A stretch of DNA of 37,044 bases from Gammaproteobacteria bacterium (GTDB taxonomy: Bacteria; Pseudomonadota; Gammaproteobacteria; Steroidobacterales; Steroidobacteraceae). A program made the translations under genes and the position numbers. The stretch is from NCBI GenBank assembly GCA_030040795.1, contig JASHTA010000453.1:1-37044 (forward strand), written 5' to 3'. Under the pieces are notes generated by a model. The model was not told the DNA's origin, made no database searches, and worked only from the letters and a program-made list of their open reading frames with translations. Below are positions 1 to 8,996 of this stretch, piece by piece. How positions within the stretch are numbered: the stretch's first letter is position 1; every line of letters starts with the position of its first letter.

Positions 1-2
1 AT

Positions 3-1838
3 GAGAGCTGGCCGATCGGTCCGGCACCGGCGCGGAAGAGCTATCTCAACGGACGCGCCATGCTCGACGTGGCGCGGAAATGTGGCGCGGATGCGATTCA
101 TCCCGGATACGGCTTTCTCTCGGAGAGCGCCGAGTTCGCAACGGCCTGCGCGACCGCCGGCATCGTCTTTGTCGGACCTTCGCCGGCAGCGATTGCCGCG
201 ATGGGAGAGAAGGCGGCGGCGAAGGAGCGCATGCGTCGCGCAGGCATCCCGGTGCTGGCGGGCTACCACGGTGAGGATCAGGCGCTCGCCGCGCTCGAGC
301 GCCGCGGGCGCAAGCTCGGGTTTCCGCTCATCGTCAAGCCGAGCGGCGGCGGCGGCGGAAAGGGCATGCGGATCGTGCAAAAGGCGGAGGAGCTGCGCGG
401 GGCGCTCGAGGCGTCGCGCCGCATCGCGGAGAATGCGTTTGGCGACGAACGGCTGCTGCTCGAGCGCTATCTGCCTGCTGCACGACACGTAGAGGTGCAG
501 GTGCTGGCGGACCAGCGCGGATCGGTGTTGCACCTCCTCGAGCGGGACTGCTCGATTCAGCGCCGGCACCAGAAGCTGATCGAGGAAGCGCCGGCGCCCG
601 GCCTCGATGAGCGGCTGCGCTCCGCCATGGCGAATGCGGCGTGCGCGGTCGCGCGCGAGGTCGCGTACACCGGCGCGGGAACCGTCGAGTTTCTACTCGA
701 TGGAGCAGATTTTTATTTCATGGAGATGAATACCCGATTGCAAGTCGAGCACGGAGTGACCGAGGCCGTGACGGGGCTCGACCTCGTCGAGTGGCAGCTT
801 CGGATCGCCGCGGGCGAGCCGCTTGCGCTCGCGCAGGAGGAGATTGCCGCACAGGGCCATGCCATCGAAGTGCGTGTGTGCGCGGAGGACCCTGCGCAGG
901 ACTTTCTTCCGGGCTCGGGGCGCTTGCGGCTCGCGGCCTGGCCGCGCGCGGACGCCGCCGTGAGGGTGGATGCCGGATTCGACACCGGCGATGTCGTTCC
1001 TCCCGATTACGACTCGCTCCTCGCGAAAATCATCGTCCACGGCCCCACGCGCGCCGCAGCCATTGCGCGCCTGCGCGATGCGCTCGAGGAGACGCGCATT
1101 GCCGGCGTGCCGACGAACGTCGAGTGGCTCGCGGCCGCGCTCGAGATTCCGGCGTTTCGGTCCGGAGCGTTCAGCACGGAGTTCGTCGCGCACCATCACA
1201 CCTCGCTCATCGCGCGCTCGGACGACGGCATGCTTGTGCCATTTGCCGCAGCGGCCGAGGCTTTTACCCTGCAAGGCGCGGGTGCGCCGGCCTCGCCGTG
1301 GACCTTGGCCGACGGATTTCGCCTGGGTGAGGCCGCGCCGATCGAGGTGCGGCTGCTCGCGCCGGCTGGCGGCACGAGCGCCGAGGTGTGGGTCCGCGGC
1401 CGGTCGAGCGTGGAGGTGCTCGCGAACGGAGTCGCCCTGAGCATCGAGAGGGTGCCGACCGACGGCAAGCTTCTCGAGATGAGGTCTGAAGTGCGCGGAG
1501 GATTTGCGCAGGCGCTCGTGGTGTCGGATCGGATCGATGTTTGGCAAGGCAGCCGCCACGTGGAATTCCGCGTCGTGAATGTGGATTCCGCCGGCTCGGC
1601 GGCACGCCATCCGGTCGGTAGCCTGGCGACGGCCTTGCCCGGCGTGGTCGTTGCCGTGAATGTCGCCGACGGGGAACGCGTCTCGGCCGGTCAGCCCCTG
1701 CTCGTCGTCGAAGCGATGAAAATGGAGCATGCGATCTGCGCGCCGCGGGCCGGCGCCGTCGCCGCGGTGCACGTCCGGGTGGGTGATCGGGTGAAGGAAG
1801 GGGATACGCTCGTGACCCTGGAGCCCCCGACGCAATAA
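3..1838 (+). CDS. Biotin-dependent acyl-CoA carboxylase alpha subunit (biotin carboxylase + biotinyl domain), 5' truncated by the window edge
   Basis: The frame is open upstream of the listed Met at 60 (ESWPIGPAPARKSYLNGRAM...). Contains HPGYGFLSE, KPSGGGGGKGM, MEMNTRLQVEHGVTE and the biotinylation motif VEAMKMEH near the C-terminus; methylcrotonyl-CoA carboxylase-like. Confidence 0.93.
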   Translation, partial: ESWPIGPAPARKSYLNGRAMLDVARKCGADAIHPGYGFLSESAEFATACATAGIVFVGPSPAAIAAMGEKAAAKERMRRAGIPVLAGYHGEDQALAALERRGRKLGFPLIVKPSGGGGGKGMRIVQKAEELRGALEASRRIAENAFGDERLLLERYLPAARHVEVQVLADQRGSVLHLLERDCSIQRRHQKLIEEAPAPGLDERLRSAMANAACAVAREVAYTGAGTVEFLLDGADFYFMEMNTRLQVEHGVTEAVTGLDLVEWQLRIAAGEPLALAQEEIAAQGHAIEVRVCAEDPAQDFLPGSGRLRLAAWPRADAAVRVDAGFDTGDVVPPDYDSLLAKIIVHGPTRAAAIARLRDALEETRIAGVPTNVEWLAAALEIPAFRSGAFSTEFVAHHHTSLIARSDDGMLVPFAAAAEAFTLQGAGAPASPWTLADGFRLGEAAPIEVRLLAPAGGTSAEVWVRGRSSVEVLANGVALSIERVPTDGKLLEMRSEVRGGFAQALVVSDRIDVWQGSRHVEFRVVNVDSAGSAARHPVGSLATALPGVVVAVNVADGERVSAGQPLLVVEAMKMEHAICAPRAGAVAAVHVRVGDRVKEGDTLVTLEPPTQ

Positions 1839-1969
1839 TCCCGGCCGCGGGTCGAGCTGCCCGTAGGAGCCTGTGGGGGAGGTCCGCAGGGGCGAGGGGC
1901 TATCCCTGGGCCCCACTTTGCGCATAATCGTCTCTCGCTCCTCGCGAGCGGCAGGCATCGAGGCGAGCA

Positions 1970-3442
1970 TTGAGCCAAGTCATTCCAATCGACGATCTCG
2001 TGGACGAGCAGAGGATCGGCTGGTTCAACATCAACCTGCTGGTCTGGTCCTTCCTCGCGATGTTTGCCGACGGATACGACATCGGAGCGCTGTCCTTCGC
2101 GCAGCCCGCGCTCGAGAGGCTGTGGCACGTGCCGAAGGCCGCATTCGGGCCGGCATCCAGCGCGAGCCTCTTCGGCATCCTGCTCGGCGCGCCGCTCCTC
2201 GGATTCATCGGCGACCGGTACGGCCGCAAGGCCGCGATCATTCTCGGAAGCGTCATCTACGGGGTGACCTCGATCGCCGTCATCTGGACGCACAACATCG
2301 ATCAGGTGATCGGGCTGCGCTTTTTGACCGGCATCGGCCTCGGTGGCCTGATGCCGAACACCATCGCCCTCAACTCCGAGCTGGCGCCGAAGCGCTTGCG
2401 CGCAACGCTCATCACGCTCATGTTCGTCGGCATCACGCTCGGCAGCAGCGCCCCGGGGCTCACCGCCTATGCGCTGATGCCGCGTTTCGGATGGAGGGTG
2501 CTGTTCCTCATCGGCGGGCTCGTTCCGCTCACCGTCGCCGCGTGCCTCGTGCGCGCGCTGCCGGAGTCGGTCAAATTTCTCGCGCTGCGCGCCGATCGGT
2601 ACCGGCAGCTGCTTGCAACCGCGCGCGACCCGCAGAGCGTGGACCGCTTGACGCGCCTTGCTCGCGACAATGAGCTGCAGCTCCTCGATACGGCGCGCAA
2701 GATGAGGCGGGATTTGCGCCTCGCGGAGGCGGTCAGATTCGAGCTTCCCGCCGCTGTCGACACGGCTGCCGATGCGGTGGGCTTGCGGAAACTCTTCACC
2801 GGTGGGCTCGCCTGGATCACGCCGCTGCTGTGGCTGTGCTTTTGCACCGCGCTGATGTCCAACTACTTTCTCAACTCCTTCCTGCCGCTCATCTTTCGCG
2901 ACAGTGGGCTGCCGGCCGGAAAGGCCGCGCTCGCCGCGACTCTCTATCACGTCGGCGGAACCGTCGGCGGATTGCTCGTGAGCGTGCTGCTCGATCGCTT
3001 CGGCTTCGTCGTGACCGCGATACTGTTCGTGGCCGCGGCGCCCGCGATCTGGGCGTTAGGCCTCGTTCAAACAACATTCATCGCGCTGGCGCCTTTTGCG
3101 GGCGCCTCCGGTTTCGCCGTTCTCGGCGCGCAGTTCGGCAACAACGCGGCTGCCGGGCTTCTGTATCCCACCGCCGTGCGCTCGAAGGGCGTCGGTTGGG
3201 CGCTGGGGATCGGGCGCTTCGGCGCCATCGTCGGGCCGCTGCTCGGTGGCGTGCTCCTTGGCATGAACCTCCCTCTGCGGCAGCTCTTTCTCGCTGCCGC
3301 GGCACCGATGCTGGTCGGCGCGGTTGCGGCGGTCGTGCTGGTGCGGCTGTGCTATGCTCGTCTCGGTGGCTTGCGCCTGGGGGACGTTCCTGTCAGCGCA
3401 GAGCCGCAAGTTCGCGGAGCCGGTGCACCAATACCGGACTGA
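1970..3442 (+). CDS. MFS transporter, aromatic acid:H+ symporter (AAHS)-like
   Basis: 490 aa from a TTG start; about 12 hydrophobic segments; MFS motif GFIGDRYGRKAAI; DGYDIGALSFA N-terminal motif. Confidence 0.88.
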   Translation: MSQVIPIDDLVDEQRIGWFNINLLVWSFLAMFADGYDIGALSFAQPALERLWHVPKAAFGPASSASLFGILLGAPLLGFIGDRYGRKAAIILGSVIYGVTSIAVIWTHNIDQVIGLRFLTGIGLGGLMPNTIALNSELAPKRLRATLITLMFVGITLGSSAPGLTAYALMPRFGWRVLFLIGGLVPLTVAACLVRALPESVKFLALRADRYRQLLATARDPQSVDRLTRLARDNELQLLDTARKMRRDLRLAEAVRFELPAAVDTAADAVGLRKLFTGGLAWITPLLWLCFCTALMSNYFLNSFLPLIFRDSGLPAGKAALAATLYHVGGTVGGLLVSVLLDRFGFVVTAILFVAAAPAIWALGLVQTTFIALAPFAGASGFAVLGAQFGNNAAAGLLYPTAVRSKGVGWALGIGRFGAIVGPLLGGVLLGMNLPLRQLFLAAAAPMLVGAVAAVVLVRLCYARLGGLRLGDVPVSAEPQVRGAGAPIPD

Positions 3443-3446
3443 TCGT

Positions 3447-3998
3447 ATGGAAACCGCCGCGATTGCCCGCCGCCGCCGGCCCTTCCTCGCGCCGATCTGG
3501 CTGACGGTGCTGCTGCTCGTGATCGCAGTCGTCGTTGCGCTCGAGGTGTACCAGGCGGCCGCGACGACTACCGTCGTCGTGGTGCGGCCTGCCGAGAGCG
3601 CTCTCGGGAGCATCCAGGACGCGCCGCTGGTTCCTGAAGGAGAACAGCGCGCCGAGCGCCTGGCGGAACTCTTCGGAGGTACCGCGGCACCGGGGCGCAT
3701 AGCGGCCATTTACGTGGCGGCGACGCGGCAGACGCAGCAGACGGCGGCGCCTCTTGCTGCTCGGCTCGGCCTTCATCCGATCGTCGTTCCCGCGGCGGAT
3801 GTGGATGGAACCGTGGCGCGCGCGCTGAACGATTATCGGGGCGAGACGGTGATGATCGTCTCCGGCGCGATGGACCGCGTCGTCGAGGCGCTGAGCGGGA
3901 GCAAATCCGGCGCGCCCGCGGCCAACGACTACGGGAACATCTACATCGTGAGCGTGCCGATGTTGGGGAGTGCCGGCGTCGTGCAGCTGCACTATTGA
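3447..3998 (+). CDS. Membrane-anchored histidine-phosphatase (phosphoglycerate mutase)-like protein with degenerate catalytic motif
   Basis: N-terminal TM (PIWLTVLLLVIAVVVALEVY), then VVVVRPAES...PLVPEGEQRAERLAELF...IAAIYVAATRQTQQTAAPLA, which resembles SixA/PGM layout. Start taken at ATG 3447 inside the listed 3324-3998 ORF. Confidence 0.65.
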   Translation: METAAIARRRRPFLAPIWLTVLLLVIAVVVALEVYQAAATTTVVVVRPAESALGSIQDAPLVPEGEQRAERLAELFGGTAAPGRIAAIYVAATRQTQQTAAPLAARLGLHPIVVPAADVDGTVARALNDYRGETVMIVSGAMDRVVEALSGSKSGAPAANDYGNIYIVSVPMLGSAGVVQLHY

Positions 3999-4028
3999 AC
4001 GGGCTGCTGAACCCGCTACTGAACCGGC

Positions 4029-4487
4029 TTAGCGGCCGCCGGCCGCGGCGAGCTGGGCGCGGATGAACGTCTCGTGTCTTCCGATGCGGAAGTCCGCGAG
4101 GACGGCATCGCGAATGACGCGCTCCCCGTCGATGAGGAATGTCGCCCGCCGCAGACCCATACCAAACGGCCCCGCCACGCCGTACAGGCGCGCGACGGAC
4201 TTGTCGGGATCCGACAGCAGCGTGAACGGCAGGCCGTACTTGAGGCGAAAATTCCGATGGCTCTGCGGCGTCTGGGGGCTCACACCCGCGACGGTGAGCC
4301 CCGATCGCGCGACATCGCCGTGCATGTCTCGAATTGCGCAGGCCTCCCGCGTGCAGCCCGGCGTGAAATCGGCCGGGTAGAAGTAGAGGATGAGCGCACC
4401 CGTGCCGAGCAGGCTGGAGAGGGAGACCGGCTTGCCATCCTGATCGGGCAGCGTGAATTCGGGCGCACGAGCTCCCCGGCGCAGCAT
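4029..4487 (-). CDS. bcp: Peroxiredoxin, Bcp/PrxQ type thiol peroxidase
   Basis: APEFTLPDQDGKPVSLSSLLG and FYPADFTPGCTREACAIRD motif. Confidence 0.9.
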   Translation of the reverse strand: MLRRGARAPEFTLPDQDGKPVSLSSLLGTGALILYFYPADFTPGCTREACAIRDMHGDVARSGLTVAGVSPQTPQSHRNFRLKYGLPFTLLSDPDKSVARLYGVAGPFGMGLRRATFLIDGERVIRDAVLADFRIGRHETFIRAQLAAAGGR

Positions 4488-4622
4488 GACTGTCGGCTCC
4501 GAGCGAATGAGCGCTGATCATAGCCTCGGCGGTGCGAGCTTGTCAGGAGGTTTGCCCCTCGGGCGGCCGATGCTAGAATCGCGCGCCTCTTCGCCGGTCC
4601 TGGTCGGCCAGGCGGCTCGTGT

Positions 4623-4698
<76 letters not shown>

Positions 4699-4736
4699 TT
4701 CAACCCTCCGGTGCTATCCAAGCGCGCAACTTCGCC

Positions 4737-5543
4737 ATGACCGCATCTTCGCGTCGCTTCGAGAGCACGGTTCCGTACTACGCGCGCTATCGACTCGGCT
4801 ATCCGACTCGGCTCATCGAGCGGGTCATCACGCTCGTGGGACTCAGGCCGGGCGATGCGGTCTTGGACCTCGGGACGGGCCCTGGACTCCTTGCGGTCCC
4901 GTTCGCGGCCGCCGGCTTCCGAGTGACTGCCGCGGATCCGGAGCCTGCGATGCTCAAGGTGGCCGGGGAGGCGGCGAGCGATGCGGGCGTGGCCTTGGAG
5001 TTATGGCTCGGGGGATCTAACGAGCTGACTCCCGGAATGGGCCCCTATCGCTTGGTCACCATGGGTCGATCGTTCCATTGGATGGATCGTGCCAGCACGC
5101 TCGCCCTGCTGGATCAGCTTGTAACCCCGGACGGGGCGGTAGCGCTCTTCCATGACGATGCTCCTAAGACGGCCGAAAACGCTTGGCGCGAGGTGCTGCG
5201 CGAGGTTTCGGACCGCTACGGCCGAGGCGCCGAATCCCACGTGGCGGCCTTCCATGCGCCCGATTATCGCACTCACGTGTCCTACCTCCTTGACTCGGCG
5301 TTTTGCTTGCTCGATGGCGTAAGCGTCGTGATCCGCCATTCGATCTCGATCGATGAGATCGTCGGCCGTGCATTCTCAATGTCCACGTGCTCGCGCGAGA
5401 AGCTCGGCGACCGCGCCGCCGCATTCGAGGCTGAGCTGCGCGCAGCGCTGGGTGAACGTTCCCCGAGCGGCATGTTCGTGGAGATCGCGGAGCTCATCGC
5501 GCTGGTCGCGACTCGGCCGAGAGAGGCCTTTACTGCTCGCTGA
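4737..5543 (+). CDS. Class I SAM-dependent methyltransferase
   Basis: Motif I VLDLGTGPGLLAVPFA, RVTAADPEPAML, and MGRSFHWMD. The stop codon lies inside the left copy of the direct repeat. Confidence 0.85.
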   Translation: MTASSRRFESTVPYYARYRLGYPTRLIERVITLVGLRPGDAVLDLGTGPGLLAVPFAAAGFRVTAADPEPAMLKVAGEAASDAGVALELWLGGSNELTPGMGPYRLVTMGRSFHWMDRASTLALLDQLVTPDGAVALFHDDAPKTAENAWREVLREVSDRYGRGAESHVAAFHAPDYRTHVSYLLDSAFCLLDGVSVVIRHSISIDEIVGRAFSMSTCSREKLGDRAAAFEAELRAALGERSPSGMFVEIAELIALVATRPREAFTAR

Positions 5544-5627
5544 GAGCCCGGCTCACGGGCATGCGGCCTGCGTGGATCGCGGGCAATAGCCCGCCGAGCA
5601 GGCCGATCGCCAGAGCTCCTGACATCG
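5531..5627 (-). pseudogene. Fragment of ABC transporter permease 3' end (duplicate of 6520-6616)
   Basis: On the minus strand encodes MSGALAIGLLGGLLPAIHAGRMPVSRALSEQ*, versus MLGALAIGLLGGLLPAIRAGRMPVSRALSEQ* of the intact gene. Confidence 0.9.
5531..5627. repeat. Direct repeat copy 1 (~97 bp, partner 6520-6616, 3 mismatches)
   Basis: tactgctcgctgagagcccggctcacgggcatgcggcctgcg(t/c)ggatcgcgggcaatagcccgccgagcaggccgatcgccagagctcc(tg/ca)acatcg. Confidence 0.95.
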
Positions 5628-5700
5628 ACTGTCTTCCAGACTTGACCCGTATATCAGGGATGCGGGACAATAAGAGGCGTAAAAGCATATTGCTGTATTT

Positions 5701-5970
5701 ATGCGAACTACCTTCGATCTCCCGGATGATCTCATGAAGCGCGCCAAGATCGTGGCCGTAAGGCGCGGTTCGACGCTCCGAGATCTCGTTGCCGAAGCCC
5801 TGAGAAAGCTGCTGTCGGACCAGGGTTCGCCGGAGCGGAGGCGGATGAATGACGCTCCCATCAAGCTGCCGGCTGGACACACGATTCCGGTTCGGTCCAA
5901 TGCCGAAATCGCCCGGCTGTTCGAGCAGGAAGACGTGGCGCATCTGAATGACGTGTATCGCGGACGCTAA
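5701..5970 (+). CDS. vapB: VapB-like ribbon-helix-helix antitoxin
   Basis: MRTTFDLPDDLMKRAKIVAVRRGSTLRDLVAEALRKLL N-terminal RHH; overlaps the PIN toxin ORF by 23 bp. Confidence 0.83.
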   Translation: MRTTFDLPDDLMKRAKIVAVRRGSTLRDLVAEALRKLLSDQGSPERRRMNDAPIKLPAGHTIPVRSNAEIARLFEQEDVAHLNDVYRGR

Positions 5971-6388
5971 CGTCCTATTCCCGCTGCTGGTTCGGGGACA
6001 CTCGGCGCACGAGGTGGCTATGGAGTGGTGGCAAAAGCAGTCGGACAGAACTGTGGGTACTTGCCTTCTCACACGTCTTGCGGTGTTGCGCCTGTTGAGC
6101 AACCGGGTTGCCATGAACGGCGATCCGGTCAAGCCGGAAGAAGGCTTGGCGGCTTGGCGACAGCTTTCGGATGATCCGCGATCGACCCCTATCGATTCCG
6201 AGCCCACGACTCATGAGCGTCGCTTCGCCTCGCTGGTCACAGGGCGCCAACCGACGCCTAATCTTTGGACGGATGCGTGGCTCGCGGCCCTGGCGTTGTC
6301 ATTGGATTATGAGGTGACGACCTTCGATCGTGGATTCAGGTCTTTTCGTGGCCTGCGCGTGAGGCTCCTGACGCTGCCGGATCGGTGA
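5948..6388 (+). CDS. vapC: VapC-like PIN-domain ribonuclease toxin
   Basis: IADANVLFPLLVRGHSAHEVAMEWW...TCLLTRLAVLRLL...WTDAWLAALAL...VTTFDRGF: PIN-domain acidic residues. Confidence 0.87.
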   Translation: MTCIADANVLFPLLVRGHSAHEVAMEWWQKQSDRTVGTCLLTRLAVLRLLSNRVAMNGDPVKPEEGLAAWRQLSDDPRSTPIDSEPTTHERRFASLVTGRQPTPNLWTDAWLAALALSLDYEVTTFDRGFRSFRGLRVRLLTLPDR

Positions 6389-6518
6389 TGCGCACTCTCG
6401 ACAGCCGCTCATGTGGCAGAGAATGTCATGTCCATGGCGCGCGTTTGCATGCGCATCTCTTGTACTTGCAACACACCTGGGGGTTTGAACTGGCTGGCTC
6501 GAAGATCCTTTCTCCCGG

Positions 6519-7691
6519 CTACTGCTCGCTGAGAGCCCGGCTCACGGGCATGCGGCCTGCGCGGATCGCGGGCAATAGCCCGCCGAGCAGGCCGATCGCC
6601 AGAGCTCCCAACATCGCCTCGAGCATCAGACGGGCCGGGACCACGAACTGGAACGCGAACTGCGTATCGCCCAGGAAGTTCGTGTTCGCCTGCAAGTTGT
6701 TCAACGCCAGATAGATGATCCCCGCGCCGAGAACACTCCCCGCCAAGGCGAGCAGCACCGACTCGCCGACGACCGCTGCGCCAACCGGGATGGCCCCGTA
6801 GCCGATCGCTCTTGCCGTTCCGATCTCCCGTACACGCGTGGCGATGGCACCGTACATCGTGTTGAGAGCGCCGAAGATCGCGCCGATGCCCATGATGATG
6901 AGCAGCGGCACGCTGAAGAATCTCACCGTACCCAGCAGGTCGCGCGCCCTGCGCTGGTAGTACTGCGATTCGGGCAGTGCGTAGACGCCCAGGTTGGGAG
7001 CTGCCTTCAGTGCGGCCTGAAAGCGCGCCACAGCATCCTTGCCTGAGAGCTTCACGCGCACGCTGTGCACGCCGGGTCCCAGACGAAATGCCGCCTGCAG
7101 GACAGGCAGATCGGCCCACAGCTCCGACTCGATGGCACCACCTCCATCTTCGAAGACCCCGACGATCGGCCAATCCGAATCCGCCAGACGCAATTTGTCG
7201 CCGACTTCCAGGCCCGCAAATTGCCGTTGGCTGCTGCGGCCGACCAGCAACTCGAATTGTCCTGGGATGAGGGCTCTGCCGGCGATGACCTTCAGGCCGC
7301 TACGGATTCTGAAAGCGGCAGGGGTCACGCCCCGAACCGAAAGATCCACGTAATCCCCCTGGCTGATGCGCTTGACGCTGACTGGACGAGAGCTCTCGGC
7401 CGAGACGATCGCGCGCGGGTCGGCAGTCGTCGCAAGTCCCTCCACGGCGGCAGTCGTATCCCTGTCCAGATTGCTTTGGTCCTCGGAGTCCTGACCGGTC
7501 TTGAGAACCACGAGAATCCCATCGTTCGAGCTTGCCATCAGCAATGATCGAAAGCTTGCGGCGATGGAGAACAAGCCGACGAAAACCGCCACGATGCACG
7601 CGACGCCAAATGCATCGATGGCCGCGCTCGCCCACCGTTGCGGCAAGGTGAGCAGGTTCAGCCGCAAGAGCGTCCACATCTGTCCGATCAT
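6519..7691 (-). CDS. ABC transporter permease (FtsX/MacB-like)
   Basis: Start at MIGQMWTLLRLNLLTLPQRW; C-terminal FtsX-like domain ...GALNTMYGAIATRVREIGTARAIGYG...; ATG overlaps the preceding stop (ATGA). Confidence 0.87.
   Translation of the reverse strand: MIGQMWTLLRLNLLTLPQRWASAAIDAFGVACIVAVFVGLFSIAASFRSLLMASSNDGILVVLKTGQDSEDQSNLDRDTTAAVEGLATTADPRAIVSAESSRPVSVKRISQGDYVDLSVRGVTPAAFRIRSGLKVIAGRALIPGQFELLVGRSSQRQFAGLEVGDKLRLADSDWPIVGVFEDGGGAIESELWADLPVLQAAFRLGPGVHSVRVKLSGKDAVARFQAALKAAPNLGVYALPESQYYQRRARDLLGTVRFFSVPLLIIMGIGAIFGALNTMYGAIATRVREIGTARAIGYGAIPVGAAVVGESVLLALAGSVLGAGIIYLALNNLQANTNFLGDTQFAFQFVVPARLMLEAMLGALAIGLLGGLLPAIRAGRMPVSRALSEQ
6520..6616. repeat. Direct repeat copy 2 (3' end of intact permease gene)
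   Basis: Same 97-bp string as 5531-5627, offset 989 bp. Confidence 0.95.
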
Positions 7692-8845
7692 CGCCGCTCG
7701 GTCCTGATGGCTTCGATGACCGTCAGGCGCGCAGCGCGTCGGGCCGGAAACCAACCGACCAGGCATCCGCTCACCACCATCAGCGCGACGCCGGCCACGA
7801 GTTGTGTGCTCGATAGCCGGATGTTTCCGAGCTGCCTCTGTGCCACGTGAACGAGCCAAAAGGCCGCCAGCAGCCCGAGGCCGCCTCCTGCAAGCAGCAA
7901 CACGTTGGCCTCTGTCATCACGAGCCACCAGATCCGCCGCGGCCCGAAGCCGAGGGCCTTCAACGTGCCGATTTCACGGGTGCGCTCGCGGAAGCTCTGC
8001 GTCATGCTGTTGCCGGTCGCGAGCAGCATCGTCAGGAAGACCGCCGCGAGGATCAGATAAGCGATGAGGGTGATGTTGCCGATACGCCTGAAGTAATCGC
8101 GCCGCACGCCGTCCTGGGTCCCCGACGAGGTCTCGGCGCCGGAGTTCATGAACAGCTGATCCACCGAGTGAGCAAATCGGGAGGGGTCCACGCCGTTTCT
8201 CAGGATTGCGACCATGAAATCGATGGTGCCCCGCTCGGTGGCCCGACTCTCGTCGAGGTACGTGTAGTGATAAAAGAGCTGCTCGTGGCCCTCGGCGGGG
8301 TCACGGTAGCGCCAGATGCCGCGGATCGTCACGTAGAAGACATGCGTGCCGTCCAGCTTGGTGATGCCGGGCATCGTGATCGGCACCACGTCGCCGAGCT
8401 TCCAGCCGTACTTCTTCGCGATGAACTCATTTGCGAGGGCGCCCTGGCGGTCGGCGCGAAAGGCTCGCACCTGCTGCAAGTCCCAGACAAAGCGGCCTGT
8501 CGGATCCGGCGCGTGGGGAAAATCCTCATCGATGGCCATGGGGTCCAGCGGGTTCTTCGGGTCCCGGTAGTACCCGCCCCGCTCGACCGCGAAATCCACT
8601 TCGTCGTCTCTCAATCCAGGAAGGCGGTGGACCTTCTCCACGTCGCTCAGCGGGAGCGTGTCGGTGTACTTCGGATCGATGAAGATATGCACGTTGTCGG
8701 AGAACCGGTATCCGCCGCGGAAGAAGACCGCTACCGCGGACAGCGCGCCGAACAGCATGAACGCGCTGATGATCGACACGGCCAGAAACAGCAGCCGTGT
8801 CTTGTCGCGCATGATGTTCGCGAGGACAAATCCCAGGTATCTCAC
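7688..8845 (-). CDS. ABC transporter permease (FtsX/MacB-like)
   Basis: Likely GTG start VRYLGFVLANIMRDKTRLLFL (ORF extends to 8887); FtsX motif SFRERTREIGTLKALGFGPRRI. Confidence 0.86.
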   Translation of the reverse strand: MRYLGFVLANIMRDKTRLLFLAVSIISAFMLFGALSAVAVFFRGGYRFSDNVHIFIDPKYTDTLPLSDVEKVHRLPGLRDDEVDFAVERGGYYRDPKNPLDPMAIDEDFPHAPDPTGRFVWDLQQVRAFRADRQGALANEFIAKKYGWKLGDVVPITMPGITKLDGTHVFYVTIRGIWRYRDPAEGHEQLFYHYTYLDESRATERGTIDFMVAILRNGVDPSRFAHSVDQLFMNSGAETSSGTQDGVRRDYFRRIGNITLIAYLILAAVFLTMLLATGNSMTQSFRERTREIGTLKALGFGPRRIWWLVMTEANVLLLAGGGLGLLAAFWLVHVAQRQLGNIRLSSTQLVAGVALMVVSGCLVGWFPARRAARLTVIEAIRTERR

Positions 8846-8996
8846 CGGGCCCCTTTCTGCATCCCCCGCGGGACAGGCACACCACAACTCTTGTTCCGAT
8901 TTGGATTTAGGATAGTACCCAGGGGTTTAAGTTGCAGATTCGCTGTTGTTTTTGACCCCGGGCCTCCTCTTGCGGGGGCGTACCGACCGGCAAGTC

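Noticed and set aside
693-2950. Long minus-strand ORFs (425 aa and 419 aa) opposite the carboxylase and MFS genes
   Set aside because: High-GC shadow ORFs with Arg/His-rich low-complexity composition, antisense to well-supported genes.
8964-8978. 14-bp string cctcttgcgggggc also present near 32884
   Set aside because: Short and GC-rich; a 14-bp match in 37 kb of high-GC DNA is not unusual.
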